In this document: positions 26,905-39,789 of the stretch, piece after piece
How positions within the stretch are numbered: position 1 is the stretch's first letter
How the letters are laid out: every line of letters starts with the position of its first letter
Assembly: GCF_050908995.1 (NCBI RefSeq)
Contig: NW_027484910.1
Span: 412,745-476,744, forward strand
Reading direction: 5' to 3'
Source of the DNA: Andrena cerasifolii
Lineage: Eukaryota; Arthropoda; Insecta; Hymenoptera; Andrenidae
Length of the DNA stretch: 64,000 nt
Notes under the pieces: model-generated
What the model was told of the DNA's origin: nothing
The model's input: the letters and a program-made list of their open reading frames with translations, nothing else
Database searches by the model: none
Program-made: the position numbers and the translations under genes

Positions 26905-28155
26905 GGTTCTAATATCGGAATCATTATCGGCTTTTCAATATCGGTTTTTCAATATCAGTTTTTCGATATCAGTTTTTCAATATTTGTTTTTCAATATCGG
27001 TTTTTCAATATCGGTTCTAATATCGGTTTCAATATCGGTTTTTCAATATCGGTTTTTCAATATCAGTTTTTCGATATCAGTTTTTCAATATTTGTTTTTC
27101 AATATCGGTTTTTCAATATCGGTTTTGCAATATCAGTTTTTCGATATCAGTTTTTCAATATTTGTTTTTCAATATCGGTTTTTCAATATCGGTTCTAATA
27201 TCGGTTTCAATATCGGTTTTTCAATATCGGTTTTTCAATATCGGTTTTTCAATATCAGTTTTTCAATATTTGTTCTCCAATATCGGTTTTTGAATATCGG
27301 TTCTAATATCGGATTCAATATCGGTTTTTCAATATCAGTTTTTCAATATTTGTTCTCCAATATCGGTTTTTGAATATCGGTTCCAATATCGGATTCAATA
27401 TCGGTTTTTCAATATCGGTTCTAATATCGGATTCAATATCGGTTTTTCAATATCGGTTTTTCAATATCGGGTTTTCAATATCAGTTTTTCGATATCAGTT
27501 TTTCAATATTTGTTCTCCAATATCGGTTTTTGAATATCGGTTCTAATATCGGATTCAATATCGGGTTTTCAATATCGGTTTTTCAATATCAGTTTTTCGA
27601 TATCAGTTTTTCAATATTTGTTTTTCAATATCGGTTTTTCAATATCGGTTCTAATATCGGATTCAATATCGGTTTTGCAATATCAGTTTTTCGATATCAG
27701 TTTTTCAATATTTGTTTTTCAATATCGGTTTTTCAATATCGGTTCTAATATCGGTTTCAATATCGGTTTTTCAATATCGGTTTTTCAATATCAGTTTTTC
27801 GATATCAGTTTTTCAATATTTGTTCTCCAATATCGGTTTTTGAATATCGGTTCTAATATCGGATTCAATATCGGTTTTTCAATATCGGTTCTAATATCGG
27901 ATTCAATATCGGTTTTTCAATATCGGTTCTAATATCGGATTCAATATCGGTTTTTCAATATCGGTTTTGCAATATCAGTTTTTCGATATAGGTTTTTCAA
28001 TATCGGTTTTTCAATATTTGTTCTCCAATATCGGTTTTTGAATATCGGTTCTAATATCGGATTCAATATCGGTTTTTCAATATCGGTTTTTTCAATATCA
28101 GTTTTTCGATATCAGTTTTTCAATATTTGTTTTTCAATATCGGTTTTTCAATATC
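26905..28155 (+). repeat. 1,251-bp tandem duplication, copy 1
   Basis: The rare GAATCATTATCGG monomer (TCATT at 26,921) recurs at 28,172, and modules at 27,530 and 27,618 recur at 28,781 and 28,869, all +1,251. It overlaps the segment shared with 20.7-22.3 kb. Confidence 0.85.
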
Positions 28156-29406
28156 GGTTCTAATATCGGAATCATTATCGGCTTTTCAATATCGGTTTTT
28201 CAATATCAGTTTTTCGATATCAGTTTTTCAATATTTGTTTTTCAATATCGGTTTTTCAATATCGGTTCTAATATCGGTTTCAATATCGGTTTTTCAATAT
28301 CGGTTTTTCAATATCAGTTTTTCGATATCAGTTTTTCAATATTTGTTTTTCAATATCGGTTTTTCAATATCGGTTTTGCAATATCAGTTTTTCGATATCA
28401 GTTTTTCAATATTTGTTTTTCAATATCGGTTTTTCAATATCGGTTCTAATATCGGTTTCAATATCGGTTTTTCAATATCGGTTTTTCAATATCGGTTTTT
28501 CAATATCAGTTTTTCAATATTTGTTCTCCAATATCGGTTTTTGAATATCGGTTCTAATATCGGATTCAATATCGGTTTTTCAATATCAGTTTTTCAATAT
28601 TTGTTCTCCAATATCGGTTTTTGAATATCGGTTCCAATATCGGATTCAATATCGGTTTTTCAATATCGGTTCTAATATCGGATTCAATATCGGTTTTTCA
28701 ATATCGGTTTTTCAATATCGGGTTTTCAATATCAGTTTTTCGATATCAGTTTTTCAATATTTGTTCTCCAATATCGGTTTTTGAATATCGGTTCTAATAT
28801 CGGATTCAATATCGGGTTTTCAATATCGGTTTTTCAATATCAGTTTTTCGATATCAGTTTTTCAATATTTGTTTTTCAATATCGGTTTTTCAATATCGGT
28901 TCTAATATCGGATTCAATATCGGTTTTGCAATATCAGTTTTTCGATATCAGTTTTTCAATATTTGTTTTTCAATATCGGTTTTTCAATATCGGTTCTAAT
29001 ATCGGTTTCAATATCGGTTTTTCAATATCGGTTTTTCAATATCAGTTTTTCGATATCAGTTTTTCAATATTTGTTCTCCAATATCGGTTTTTGAATATCG
29101 GTTCTAATATCGGATTCAATATCAGTTTTTCAATATCGGTTCTAATATCGGATTCAATATCGGTTTTTCAATATCGGTTCTAATATCGGATTCAATATCG
29201 GTTTTTCAATATCGGTTTTGCAATATCAGTTTTTCGATATAGGTTTTTCAATATCGGTTTTTCAATATTTGTTCTCCAATATCGGTTTTTGAATATCGGT
29301 TCTAATATCGGATTCAATATCGGTTTTTCAATATCGGTTTTTTCAATATCAGTTTTTCGATATCAGTTTTTCAATATTTGTTTTTCAATATCGGTTTTTC
29401 AATATC
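28156..29406 (+). repeat. 1,251-bp tandem duplication, copy 2
   Basis: Near-identical to the previous 1,251 bp. One visible difference is AATATCAG near 29,119 where copy 1 has AATATCGG near 27,868. The match fades near 29,420, where GTTTC replaces GAATC. Confidence 0.85.
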
Positions 29407-29911
29407 GGTTCTAATATCGGTTTCAATATCGGTTTTTCAATATCGGTTTTTCAATATCAGTTTTTCGATATCAGTTTTTCAATATTTGCTTTACAATATC
29501 AGTTTTCAATATCGGTTCTAATATCGGATTCAATATCGGTTTTTCAATATCGGTTTTGCAATATCAGTTTTTCGATATAGGTTTTTCAATATCGGTTTTT
29601 CAATATCGGTTTTTCAATATCAGTTTTTCGATATCAGTTTTTCAATATTTGTTTTTCAATATCAGTTTTTCAATATCGGTTCTAATATCGGATTCAATAC
29701 CGGTTTTTCAATATCGGTTCTAATATCGGATTCAATACCGGTTTTTCAATATCGGTTTTTCAATATCAGTTTTTCGATATCAGTTTTTCAATATTTGTTC
29801 TCCAATATCGGTTTTTGAATATCGGTTCTAATATCGGATTCAATATCGGTTTTTCAATATCGTTTTTGCAATATCAGATTTTCGATATAGGTTTTTCAAT
29901 ATCGGTTTTTC
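29407..29911 (+). repeat. Linker matching 22.3-22.85 kb
   Basis: The segment has the same monomer order as 22,322-22,860, 38,170-38,710, 41,287-41,830 and 48,828-49,370. A 13-bp monomer (AATATCAGTTTTC) near 29,496 is private to this copy, which has one T fewer than the others. Confidence 0.7.
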
Positions 29912-32009
29912 AATATCGGTTCTAATATCGGATTCAATATCGGTTTTTCAATATCGGTTATTCAATATCAGTTTTTCAATATTTGTTCTCCAATATCGGA
30001 TTCAATATCGGTTTTTCAATATCGGTTCTAATATCGGATTCAATATCGGTTTTTCAATATCGGGTTTTCAATATCAGTTTTTCGATATCAGTTTTTCAAT
30101 ATTTGCTTTACAATATCGGTTTTTCAATATCGGTTCTAATATCGGTTTCAATATCGGTTTTTCAATATCAGTTTTTCGATATAGGTTTTTCAATATCGAT
30201 TTTTCAATATCGGTTTTTCAATATCAGTTTTTCAATATTTGGTTTTCAATATCGGTTTTTGAATATCGGTTCTAATATCGGTTCAATATCGGTTTTTCAA
30301 TATCAGTTTTTCAATATTTGTTCTCCAATATCGGTTTTTGAATATCGGTTCTAATATCGGATTCAATATCTGTTTTTCAATATCGGTTTTTCAATATCAG
30401 TTTTTCGATATCAGTTTTTCAATATTTGTTTTTCAATATCTGTTTTTCAATATCGGTTCTAATATCGGTTTCAATATCGGTTTTTCAATATCGGTTTTTC
30501 AATATTTGTTCTCCAATATCGGTTTTTGAATATCGGTTCTAATATCGGATTCAATATCGGTTTTTCAATATCGGTTTTTTCAATATCAGATTTTCGATAT
30601 CAGTTTTTCAATATTTGTTTTTCAATATCGGTTTTTCAATATCGGTTCTAATATCGGATTCAATATCGGTTTTTCAATATCGGTTCTAATATCGGATTCA
30701 ATATCGGTTTTTCAATATCGGTTTTGCAATATCAGTTTTTCGATATAGGTTTTTCAATATCGGTTCTAATATCGGTTTCAATATCAGTTTTTCGATATAG
30801 GTTTTTCAATATCGGTTTTTCAATATTTGTTCTCCAATATCGGTTTTTGAATATCGGTTCTAATATCGGATTCAATATCGGTTTTTCAATATCGGTTTTT
30901 TCAATATCAGTTTTTCAATATCGGTTCTAATATCGGATTCAATATCGGTTTTGCAATATCAGTTTTTCAATATCAGTTTTTCAATATCAGTTTTTCAATA
31001 TCAGTTTTTCAATATCGGTTTTTGAATATCGGTTCTAATATCGGATTCAATATCGGTTTTTCAATATCGGTTTTGCAATATCAGTTTTTCGATATAGGTT
31101 TTTCATTATCGGTTTTTCAATATCGGTTTTGCAATATCAGTTTTTCGATATAGGTTTTTCAATGTCGGTTTTTCAATATCGGTTTTTCAATATCGGTTCT
31201 AATATCGGTTTCAATATCAGTTTTTCAATATCGGTTTTTCAATATTTTTTTTCCAATATCGGTTTTTCAATATCGGTTCTAATATCGGATTCAATATCGG
31301 CTTTTCAATATCGGTTTTTCAATATCAGTTTTTCGATATCAGTTTTTCAATATTTGTTTTTCAATATCAGTTTTTCAATATCGGTTCTAATATCGGATTC
31401 AATATCGGTTTTGCAATATCAGTTTTTCGATATCAGTTTTTCAATATTTGTTTTTCAATATCGGTTTTTCAATATCGGTTCTAATATCGGTTTCAATATC
31501 GGTTTTTCAATATCGGTTTTTCAATATCAGTTTTTCGATATCAGTTTTTCAATATTTGTTCTCCAATATCGGTTTTTGAATATCGGTTCTAATATCGGAT
31601 TCAATATCGGTTTTTCAATATCGGTTCTAATATCGGAATCATTATCGGCTTTTCAATATCGGTTTTTCAATATCAGTTTTTCGATATCAGTTTTTCAATA
31701 TTTGTTTTTCAATATCGGTTTTTCAATATCGGTTCTAATATCGGTTTCAATATCGGTTTTTCAATATCGGTTTTTCAATATCAGTTTTTCGATATCAGTT
31801 TTTCAATATTTGTTTTTCAATATCGGTTTTTCAATATCGGTTTTGCAATATCAGTTTTTCGATATCAGTTTTTCAATATTTGTTTTTCAATATCGGTTTT
31901 TCAATATCGGTTCTAATATCGGTTTCAATATCGGTTTTTCAATATCGGTTTTCAATATCGGTTTTTCAATATCAGTTTTTCAATATTTGTTCTCCAATAT
32001 CGGTTTTTG
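29912..32009 (+). repeat. 2,098-bp tandem duplication, copy 1
   Basis: All landmarks recur at +2,098: AATGTCGG at 31,161 and 33,259, the T8 monomer at 31,241 and 33,339, GAATCATT at 31,639 and 33,737, a TTCATTATCGG change near 31,103 and 33,201, and a 13-bp monomer near 31,945 and 34,043. The left edge is base-precise: position 29,911 is C and position 32,009 is G, with identity from the next base. It contains one of the two longest open stretches of the window (31,129-32,010). Confidence 0.92.
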
Positions 32010-34107
32010 AATATCGGTTCTAATATCGGATTCAATATCGGTTTTTCAATATCGGTTATTCAATATCAGTTTTTCAATATTTGTTCTCCAATATCGGATT
32101 CAATATCGGTTTTTCAATATCGGTTCTAATATCGGATTCAATATCGGTTTTTCAATATCGGGTTTTCAATATCAGTTTTTCGATATCAGTTTTTCAATAT
32201 TTGCTTTACAATATCGGTTTTTCAATATCGGTTCTAATATCGGTTTCAATATCGGTTTTTCAATATCAGTTTTTCGATATAGGTTTTTCAATATCGATTT
32301 TTCAATATCGGTTTTTCAATATCAGTTTTTCAATATTTGGTTTTCAATATCGGTTTTTGAATATCGGTTCTAATATCGGTTCAATATCGGTTTTTCAATA
32401 TCAGTTTTTCAATATTTGTTCTCCAATATCGGTTTTTGAATATCGGTTCTAATATCGGATTCAATATCTGTTTTTCAATATCGGTTTTTCAATATCAGTT
32501 TTTCGATATCAGTTTTTCAATATTTGTTTTTCAATATCTGTTTTTCAATATCGGTTCTAATATCGGTTTCAATATCGGTTTTTCAATATCGGTTTTTCAA
32601 TATTTGTTCTCCAATATCGGTTTTTGAATATCGGTTCTAATATCGGATTCAATATCGGTTTTTCAATATCGGTTTTTTCAATATCAGATTTTCGATATCA
32701 GTTTTTCAATATTTGTTTTTCAATATCGGTTTTTCAATATCGGTTCTAATATCGGATTCAATATCGGTTTTTCAATATCGGTTCTAATATCGGATTCAAT
32801 ATCAGTTTTTCAATATCGGTTTTGCAATATCAGTTTTTCGATATAGGTTTTTCAATATCGGTTCTAATATCGGTTTCAATATCAGTTTTTCGATATAGGT
32901 TTTTCAATATCGGTTTTTCAATATTTGTTCTCCAATATCGGTTTTTGAATATCGGTTCTAATATCGGATTCAATATCGGTTTTTCAATATCGGTTTTTTC
33001 AATATCAGTTTTTCAATATCGGTTCTAATATCGGATTCAATATCGGTTTTGCAATATCAGTTTTTCAATATCAGTTTTTCAATATCAGTTTTTCAATATC
33101 AGTTTTTCAATATCGGTTTTTGAATATCGGTTCTAATATCGGATTCAATATCGGTTTTTCAATATCGGTTTTGCAATATCAGTTTTTCGATATAGGTTTT
33201 TCATTATCGGTTTTTCAATATCGGTTTTGCAATATCAGTTTTTCGATATAGGTTTTTCAATGTCGGTTTTTCAATATCGGTTTTTCAATATCGGTTCTAA
33301 TATCGGTTTCAATATCAGTTTTTCAATATCGGTTTTTCAATATTTTTTTTCCAATATCGGTTTTTCAATATCGGTTCTAATATCGGATTCAATATCGGCT
33401 TTTCAATATCGGTTTTTCAATATCAGTTTTTCGATATCAGTTTTTCAATATTTGTTTTTCAATATCAGTTTTTCAATATCGGTTCTAATATCGGATTCAA
33501 TATCGGTTTTGCAATATCAGTTTTTCGATATCAGTTTTTCAATATTTGTTTTTCAATATCGGTTTTTCAATATCGGTTCTAATATCGGTTTCAATATCGG
33601 TTTTTCAATATCGGTTTTTCAATATCAGTTTTTCGATATCAGTTTTTCAATATTTGTTCTCCAATATCGGTTTTTGAATATCGGTTCTAATATCGGATTC
33701 AATATCGGTTTTTCAATATCGGTTCTAATATCGGAATCATTATCGGCTTTTCAATATCGGTTTTTCAATATCAGTTTTTCGATATCAGTTTTTCAATATT
33801 TGTTTTTCAATATCGGTTTTTCAATATCGGTTCTAATATCGGTTTCAATATCGGTTTTTCAATATCGGTTTTTCAATATCAGTTTTTCGATATCAGTTTT
33901 TCAATATTTGTTTTTCAATATCGGTTTTTCAATATCGGTTTTGCAATATCAGTTTTTCGATATCAGTTTTTCAATATTTGTTTTTCAATATCGGTTTTTC
34001 AATATCGGTTCTAATATCGGTTTCAATATCGGTTTTTCAATATCGGTTTTCAATATCGGTTTTTCAATATCAGTTTTTCAATATTTGTTCTCCAATATCG
34101 GTTTTTG
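32010..34107 (+). repeat. 2,098-bp tandem duplication, copy 2
   Basis: I find one substitution against copy 1: AATATCAG near 32,801 where copy 1 has AATATCGG near 30,703. The identity makes this one of the youngest duplications in the window, or an assembly artefact. Confidence 0.92.
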
Positions 34108-36672
34108 AATATCGGTTCTAATATCGGATTCAATATCGGTTTTTCAATATCAGTTTTTCAATATTTGTTCTCCAATATCGGTTTTTGAATATCGGTTCCA
34201 ATATCGGATTCAATATCGGTTTTTCAATATCGGTTCTAATATCGGATTCAATATCGGTTTTTCAATATCGGTTTTTCAATATCGTGTTTTCAATATCAGT
34301 TTTTCGATATCAGTTTTTCAATATTTGTTCTCCAATATCGGTTTTTGAATATCGGTTCTAATATCGGATTCAATATCGGGTTTTCAATATCGGTTTTTCA
34401 ATATCAGTTTTTCGATATCAGTTTTTCAATATTTGTTTTTCAATATCGGTTTTTCAATATCGGTTCTAATATCGGATTCAATATCGGTTTTGCAATATCA
34501 GTTTTTCGATATCAGTTTTTCAATATTTGTTTTTCAATATCGGTTTTTCAATATCGGTTCTAATATCGGTTTCAATATCGGTTTTTCAATATCGGTTTTT
34601 CAATATCAGTTTTTCGATATCAGTTTTTCAATATTTGTTTTTCAATATCGGTTTTTCAATATCGGTTTTGCAATATCAGTTTTTCGATATCAGTTTTTCA
34701 ATATTTGTTTTTCAATATCGGTTTTTCAATATCGGTTCTAATATCGGTTCTAATATCGGATTCAATATCGGGTTTTCAATATCGGTTTTTCAATATCAGT
34801 TTTTCGATATCAGTTTTTCAATATTTGTTTTTCAATATCGGTTTTTCAATATCGGTTCTAATATCGGATTCAATATCGGTTTTGCAATATCAGTTTTTCG
34901 ATATCAGTTTTTCAATATTTGTTTTTCAATATCGGTTTTTCAATATCGGTTCTAATATCGGTTTCAATATCGGTTTTTCAATATCGGTTTTTCAATATCA
35001 GTTTTTCGATATCAGTTTTTCAATATTTGTTCTCCAATATCGGTTTTTGAATATCGGTTCTAATATCGGATTCAATATCGGTTTTTCAATATCGGTTCTA
35101 ATATCGGATTCAATATCGGTTTTTCAATATCGGTTCTAATATCGGATTCAATATCGGTTTTTCAATATCGGTTTTGCAATATCAGTTTTTCGATATAGGT
35201 TTTTCAATATCGGTTTTTCAATATTTGTTCTCCAATATCGGTTTTTGAATATCGGTTCTAATATCGGATTCAATATCGGTTTTTCAATATCGGTTTTTTC
35301 AATATCGGTTCTAATATCGGTTTCAATATCAGTTTTTCAATATCGGTTTTTCAATATTTTTTTTCCAATATCGGTTTTTCAATATCGGTTCTAATATCGG
35401 ATTCAATATCGGCTTTTCAATATCGGTTTTTCAATATCAGTTTTTCGATATCAGTTTTTCAATATTTGTTTTTCAATATCAGTTTTTCAATATCGGTTCT
35501 AATATCGGATTCAATATCGGTTTTGCAATATCAGTTTTTCGATATCAGTTTTTCAATATTTGTTTTTCAATATCGGTTTTTCAATATCGGTTCTAATATC
35601 GGTTTCAATATCGGTTTTACAATATCGGTTTTTCAATATCAGTTTTTCGATATCAGTTTTTCAATATTTGTTCTCCAATATCGGTTTTTGAATATCGGTT
35701 CTAATATCGGATTCAATATAGGTTTTTCAATATCGGTTCTAATATCGGAATCATTATCGGCTTTTCAATATCGGTTTTTCAATATCAGTTTTTCGATATC
35801 AGTTTTTCAATATTTGTTTTTCAATATCGGTTTTTCAATATCGGTTCTAATATCGGTTTCAATATCGGTTTTTCAATATCGGTTTTTCAATATCAGTTTT
35901 TCGATATCAGTTTTTCAATATTTGTTTTTCAATATCGGTTTTTCAATATCGGTTTTGCAATATCAGTTTTTCGATATCAGTTTTTCAATATTTGTTTTTC
36001 AATATCGGTTTTTCAATATCGGTTCTAATATCGGTTTCAATATCGGTTTTTCAATATCGGTTTTTCAATATCGGTTTTTCAATATCAGTTTTTCAATATT
36101 TGTTCTCCAATATCGGTTTTTGAATATGGGTTCTAATATCGGATTCAATATCGGTTTTTCAATATCAGTTTTTCAATATTTGTTCTCCAATATCGGTTTT
36201 TGAATATCGGTTCCAATATCGGATTCAATATCGGTTTTTCAATATCGGTTCTAATATCGGATTCAATATCGGTTTTTCAATATCGGTTTTTCAATATCGG
36301 GTTTTCAATATCAGTTTTTCGATATCAGTTTTTCAATATTTGTTCTCCAATATCGGTTTTTGAATATCGGTTCTAATATCGGATTCAATATCGGGTTTTC
36401 AATATCGGTTTTTCAATATCAGTTTTTCGATATCAGTTTTTCAATATTTGTTTTTCAATATCGGTTTTTCAATATCGGTTCTAATATCGGATTCAATATC
36501 GGTTTTGCAATATCAGTTTTTCGATATCAGTTTTTCAATATTTGTTTTTCAATATCGGTTTTTCAATATCGGTTCTAATATCGGTTTCAATATCGGTTTT
36601 TCAATATCGGTTTTTCAATATCAGTTTTTCGATATCAGTTTTTCAATATTTGTTCTCCAATATCGGTTTTTG
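34108..36672 (+). repeat. Mosaic segment with a 2,014-bp offset to its left neighbour
   Basis: The T8 monomer (33,339 and 35,353), GAATCATT (33,737 and 35,751) and modules at 34,345/36,360 and 34,433/36,448 show an offset of 2,014-2,015 bp, so much of 33.3-34.6 kb is repeated at 35.3-36.6 kb. The inserted part 34,527-35,139 contains 94-bp modules repeated in tandem and a doubled TCTAATATCGG 12-mer, and resembles 39,319-39,841. Private changes are ATCGTGTTTTC near 34,283, TTTTACAATATC near 35,617, AATATAGG near 35,716 and GAATATGGG near 36,123. Confidence 0.7.
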
Positions 36673-39371
36673 AATATCGGTTCTAATATCGGATTCAATA
36701 TCGGTTTTTCAATATCGGTTCTAATATCGGATTCAATATCGGTTTTTCAATATCGGTTTTGCAATATCAGTTTTTCGATATAGGTTTTTCAATATCGGTT
36801 TTTCAATATTTGTTCTCCAATATCGGTTTTTGAATATCGGTTCTAATATCGGATTCAATATCGGTTTTTCAATATCGGTTTTTTCAATATCAGTTTTTCG
36901 ATATCAGTTTTTCAATATTTGTTTTTCAATATCGGTTTTTCAATATCGGTTCTAATATCGGAATCATTATCGGCTTTTCAATATCGGTTTTTCAATATCA
37001 GTTTTTCGATATCAGTTTTTCAATATTTGTTTTTCAATATCGGTTTTTCAATATCGGTTCTAATATCGGTTTCAATATCGGTTTTTCAATATCGGTTTTT
37101 CAATATCAGTTTTTCGATATCAGTTTTTCAATATTTGTTTTTCAATATCGGTTTTTGAATATCGGTTTTGCAATATCAGTTTTTCGATATCAGTTTTTCA
37201 ATATTTGTTTTTCAATATCGGTTTTTCAATATCGGTTCTAATATCGGTTTCAATATCGGTTTTTCAATATCGGTTTTTCAATATCGGTTTTTCAATATCA
37301 GTTTTTCAATATTTGTTCTCCAATATCGGTTTTTGAATATCGGTTCTAATATCGGATTCAATATCGGTTTTTCAAGATCAGTTTTTCAATATTTGTTCTC
37401 CAATATCGGTTTTTGAATATCGGTTCCAATATCGGATTCAATATCGGTTTTTCAATATCGGTTCTAATATCGGATTCAATATCGGTTTTTCAATATCGGT
37501 TTTTCAATATCGGGTTTTCAATATCAGTTTTTCGATATCAGTTTTTCAATATTTGTTCTCCAATATCGGTTTTTGAATATCGGTTCTAATATCGGATTCA
37601 ATATCGGGTTTTCAATATCGGTTTTTCAATATCAGTTTTTCGATATCAGTTTTTCAATATTTGTTTTTCAATATCGGTTTTGCAATATCGGTTCTAATAT
37701 CGGATTCAATATCGGTTTTGCAATATCAGTTTTTCGATATCAGTTTTTCAATATTTGTTTTTCAATATCGGTTTTTCAATATCGGTTCTAATATCGGTTT
37801 CAATATCGGTTTTTCAATATCGGTTTTTCAATATCAGTTTTTCGATATCAGTTTTTCAATATTTGTTCTCCAATATCGGTTTTTGAATATCGGTTCTAAT
37901 ATCGGATTCAATATCGGTTTTTCAATATCGGTTCTAATATCGGATTCAATATCGGTTTTTCAATATCGGTTCTAATATCGGATTCAATATCGGTTTTTCA
38001 ATATCGGTTTTGCAATATCAGTTTTTCGATATAGGTTTTTCAATATCGGTTTTTCAATATTTGTTCTCCAATATCGGTTTTTGAATATCGGTTCTAATAT
38101 CGGATTCAATATCGGTTTTTCAATATCGGTTTTTTCAATATCAGTTTTTCGATATCAGTTTTTCAATATTTGTTTTTCAATATCGGTTTTTCAATATCGG
38201 TTCTAATATCGGTTTCAATATCGGTTTTTCAATATCGGTTTTTCAATATCAGTTTTTCGATATCAGTTTTTCAATATTTGCTTTACAATATCAGTTTTTC
38301 AATATCGGTTCTAATATCGGATTCAATATCGGTTTTTCAATATCGGTTTTGCAATATCAGTTTTTCGATATAGGTTTTTCAATATCGGTTTTTCAATATC
38401 GGTTTTTCAATATCAGTTTTTCGATATCAGTTTTTCAATATTTGTTTTTCAATATCAGTTTTTCAATATCGGTTCTAATATCGGATTCAATACCGGTTTT
38501 TCAATATCGGTTCTAATATCGGATTCAATACCGGTTTTTCAATATCGGTTTTTCAATATCAGTTTTTCGATATCAGTTTTTCAATAATTGTTCTCCAATA
38601 TCGGTTTTTGAATATCGGTTCTAATATCGGATTCAATATCGGTTTTTCAATATCGTTTTTGCAATATCAGATTTTCGATATAGGTTTTTCAATATCGGTT
38701 TTTCAATATCGGTTCTAATATCGGATTCAATATCGGTTTTTCAATATCGGTTATTCAATATCAGTTTTTCAATATTTGTTCTCCAATATCGGATTCAATA
38801 TCGGTTTTTCAATATCGGTTCTAATATCGGATTCAATATCGGTTTTTCAATATCGGGTTTTCAATATCAGTTTTTCGATATCAGTTTTTCAATATTTGCT
38901 TTACAATATCGGTTTTTCAATATCGGTTCTAATATCGGTTTCAATATCGGGTTTTCAATATCAGTTTTTCGATATAGGTTTTTCAATATCGATTTTTCAA
39001 TATCGGTTTTTCCATATCAGTTTTTCAATATTTGGTTTTCAATATCGGTTTTTGAATATCGGTTCTAATATCGGTTCAATATCGGTTTTTCAATATCAGT
39101 TTTTCAATATTTGTTCTCCAATATCGGTTTTTGAATATCGGTTCTAATATCGGATTCAATATCTGTTTTTCAATATCGGTTTTTCAATATCAGTTTTTCG
39201 ATATCAGTTTTTCAATATTTGTTTTTCAATATCTGTTTTTCAATATCGGTTCTAATATCGGTTTCAATATCGGTTTTTCAATATCGGTTTTTCAATATTT
39301 GTTCTCCAATATCGGTTTTTGAATATCGGTTCTAATATCGGATTCAATATCGGTTTTTCAATATCGGTTTT
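36673..39371 (+). repeat. 3,117-bp-offset duplication, copy 1
   Basis: Modules at 36,919, 37,573, 37,661, 38,170 and 38,776 recur at 40,036, 40,690, 40,778, 41,287 and 41,893, all +3,117. The left edge is readable: G at 36,672 against C at 39,789. The right edge is near 39,371, where TTTTGC replaces TTTTTTC. Private to this copy are CAAGATCAG near 37,374, AATAATTG near 38,583 and CCATATCAG near 39,012. Confidence 0.85.
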
Positions 39372-39789
39372 GCAATATCAGTTTTTCGATATCAGTTTTT
39401 CAATATTTGTTTTTCAATATCGGTTTTTCAATATCGGTTCTAATATCGGTTCTAATATCGGATTCAATATCGGGTTTTCAATATCGGTTTTTCAATATCA
39501 GTTTTTCGATATCAGTTTTTCAATATTTGTTTTTCAATATCGGTTTTTCAATATCGGTTCTAATATCGGATTCAATATCGGTTTTGCAATATCAGTTTTT
39601 CGATATCAGTTTTTCAATATTTGTTTTTCAATATCGGTTTTTCAATATCGGTTCTAATATCGGTTTCAATATCGGTTTTTCAATATCGGTTTTTCAATAT
39701 CAGTTTTTCGATATCAGTTTTTCAATATTTGTTCTCCAATATCGGTTTTTGAATATCGGTTCTATTATCGGATTCAATATCGGTTTTTC
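39372..39789 (+). repeat. Linker made of 94-108-bp modules
   Basis: The segment matches 34,670-35,087 at an offset of 4,702 bp, including the doubled TCTAATATCGG. A CTATTATCGG change near 39,762 is private. Confidence 0.7.

Noticed and set aside
31129..32010. Longest open frame (293 codons), with an equal partner at 33,227-34,108
   Set aside because: It starts at TTG, consists only of the repeat cycle, and its partner is explained by the 2,098-bp duplication. No gene-like composition, promoter or domain is seen.
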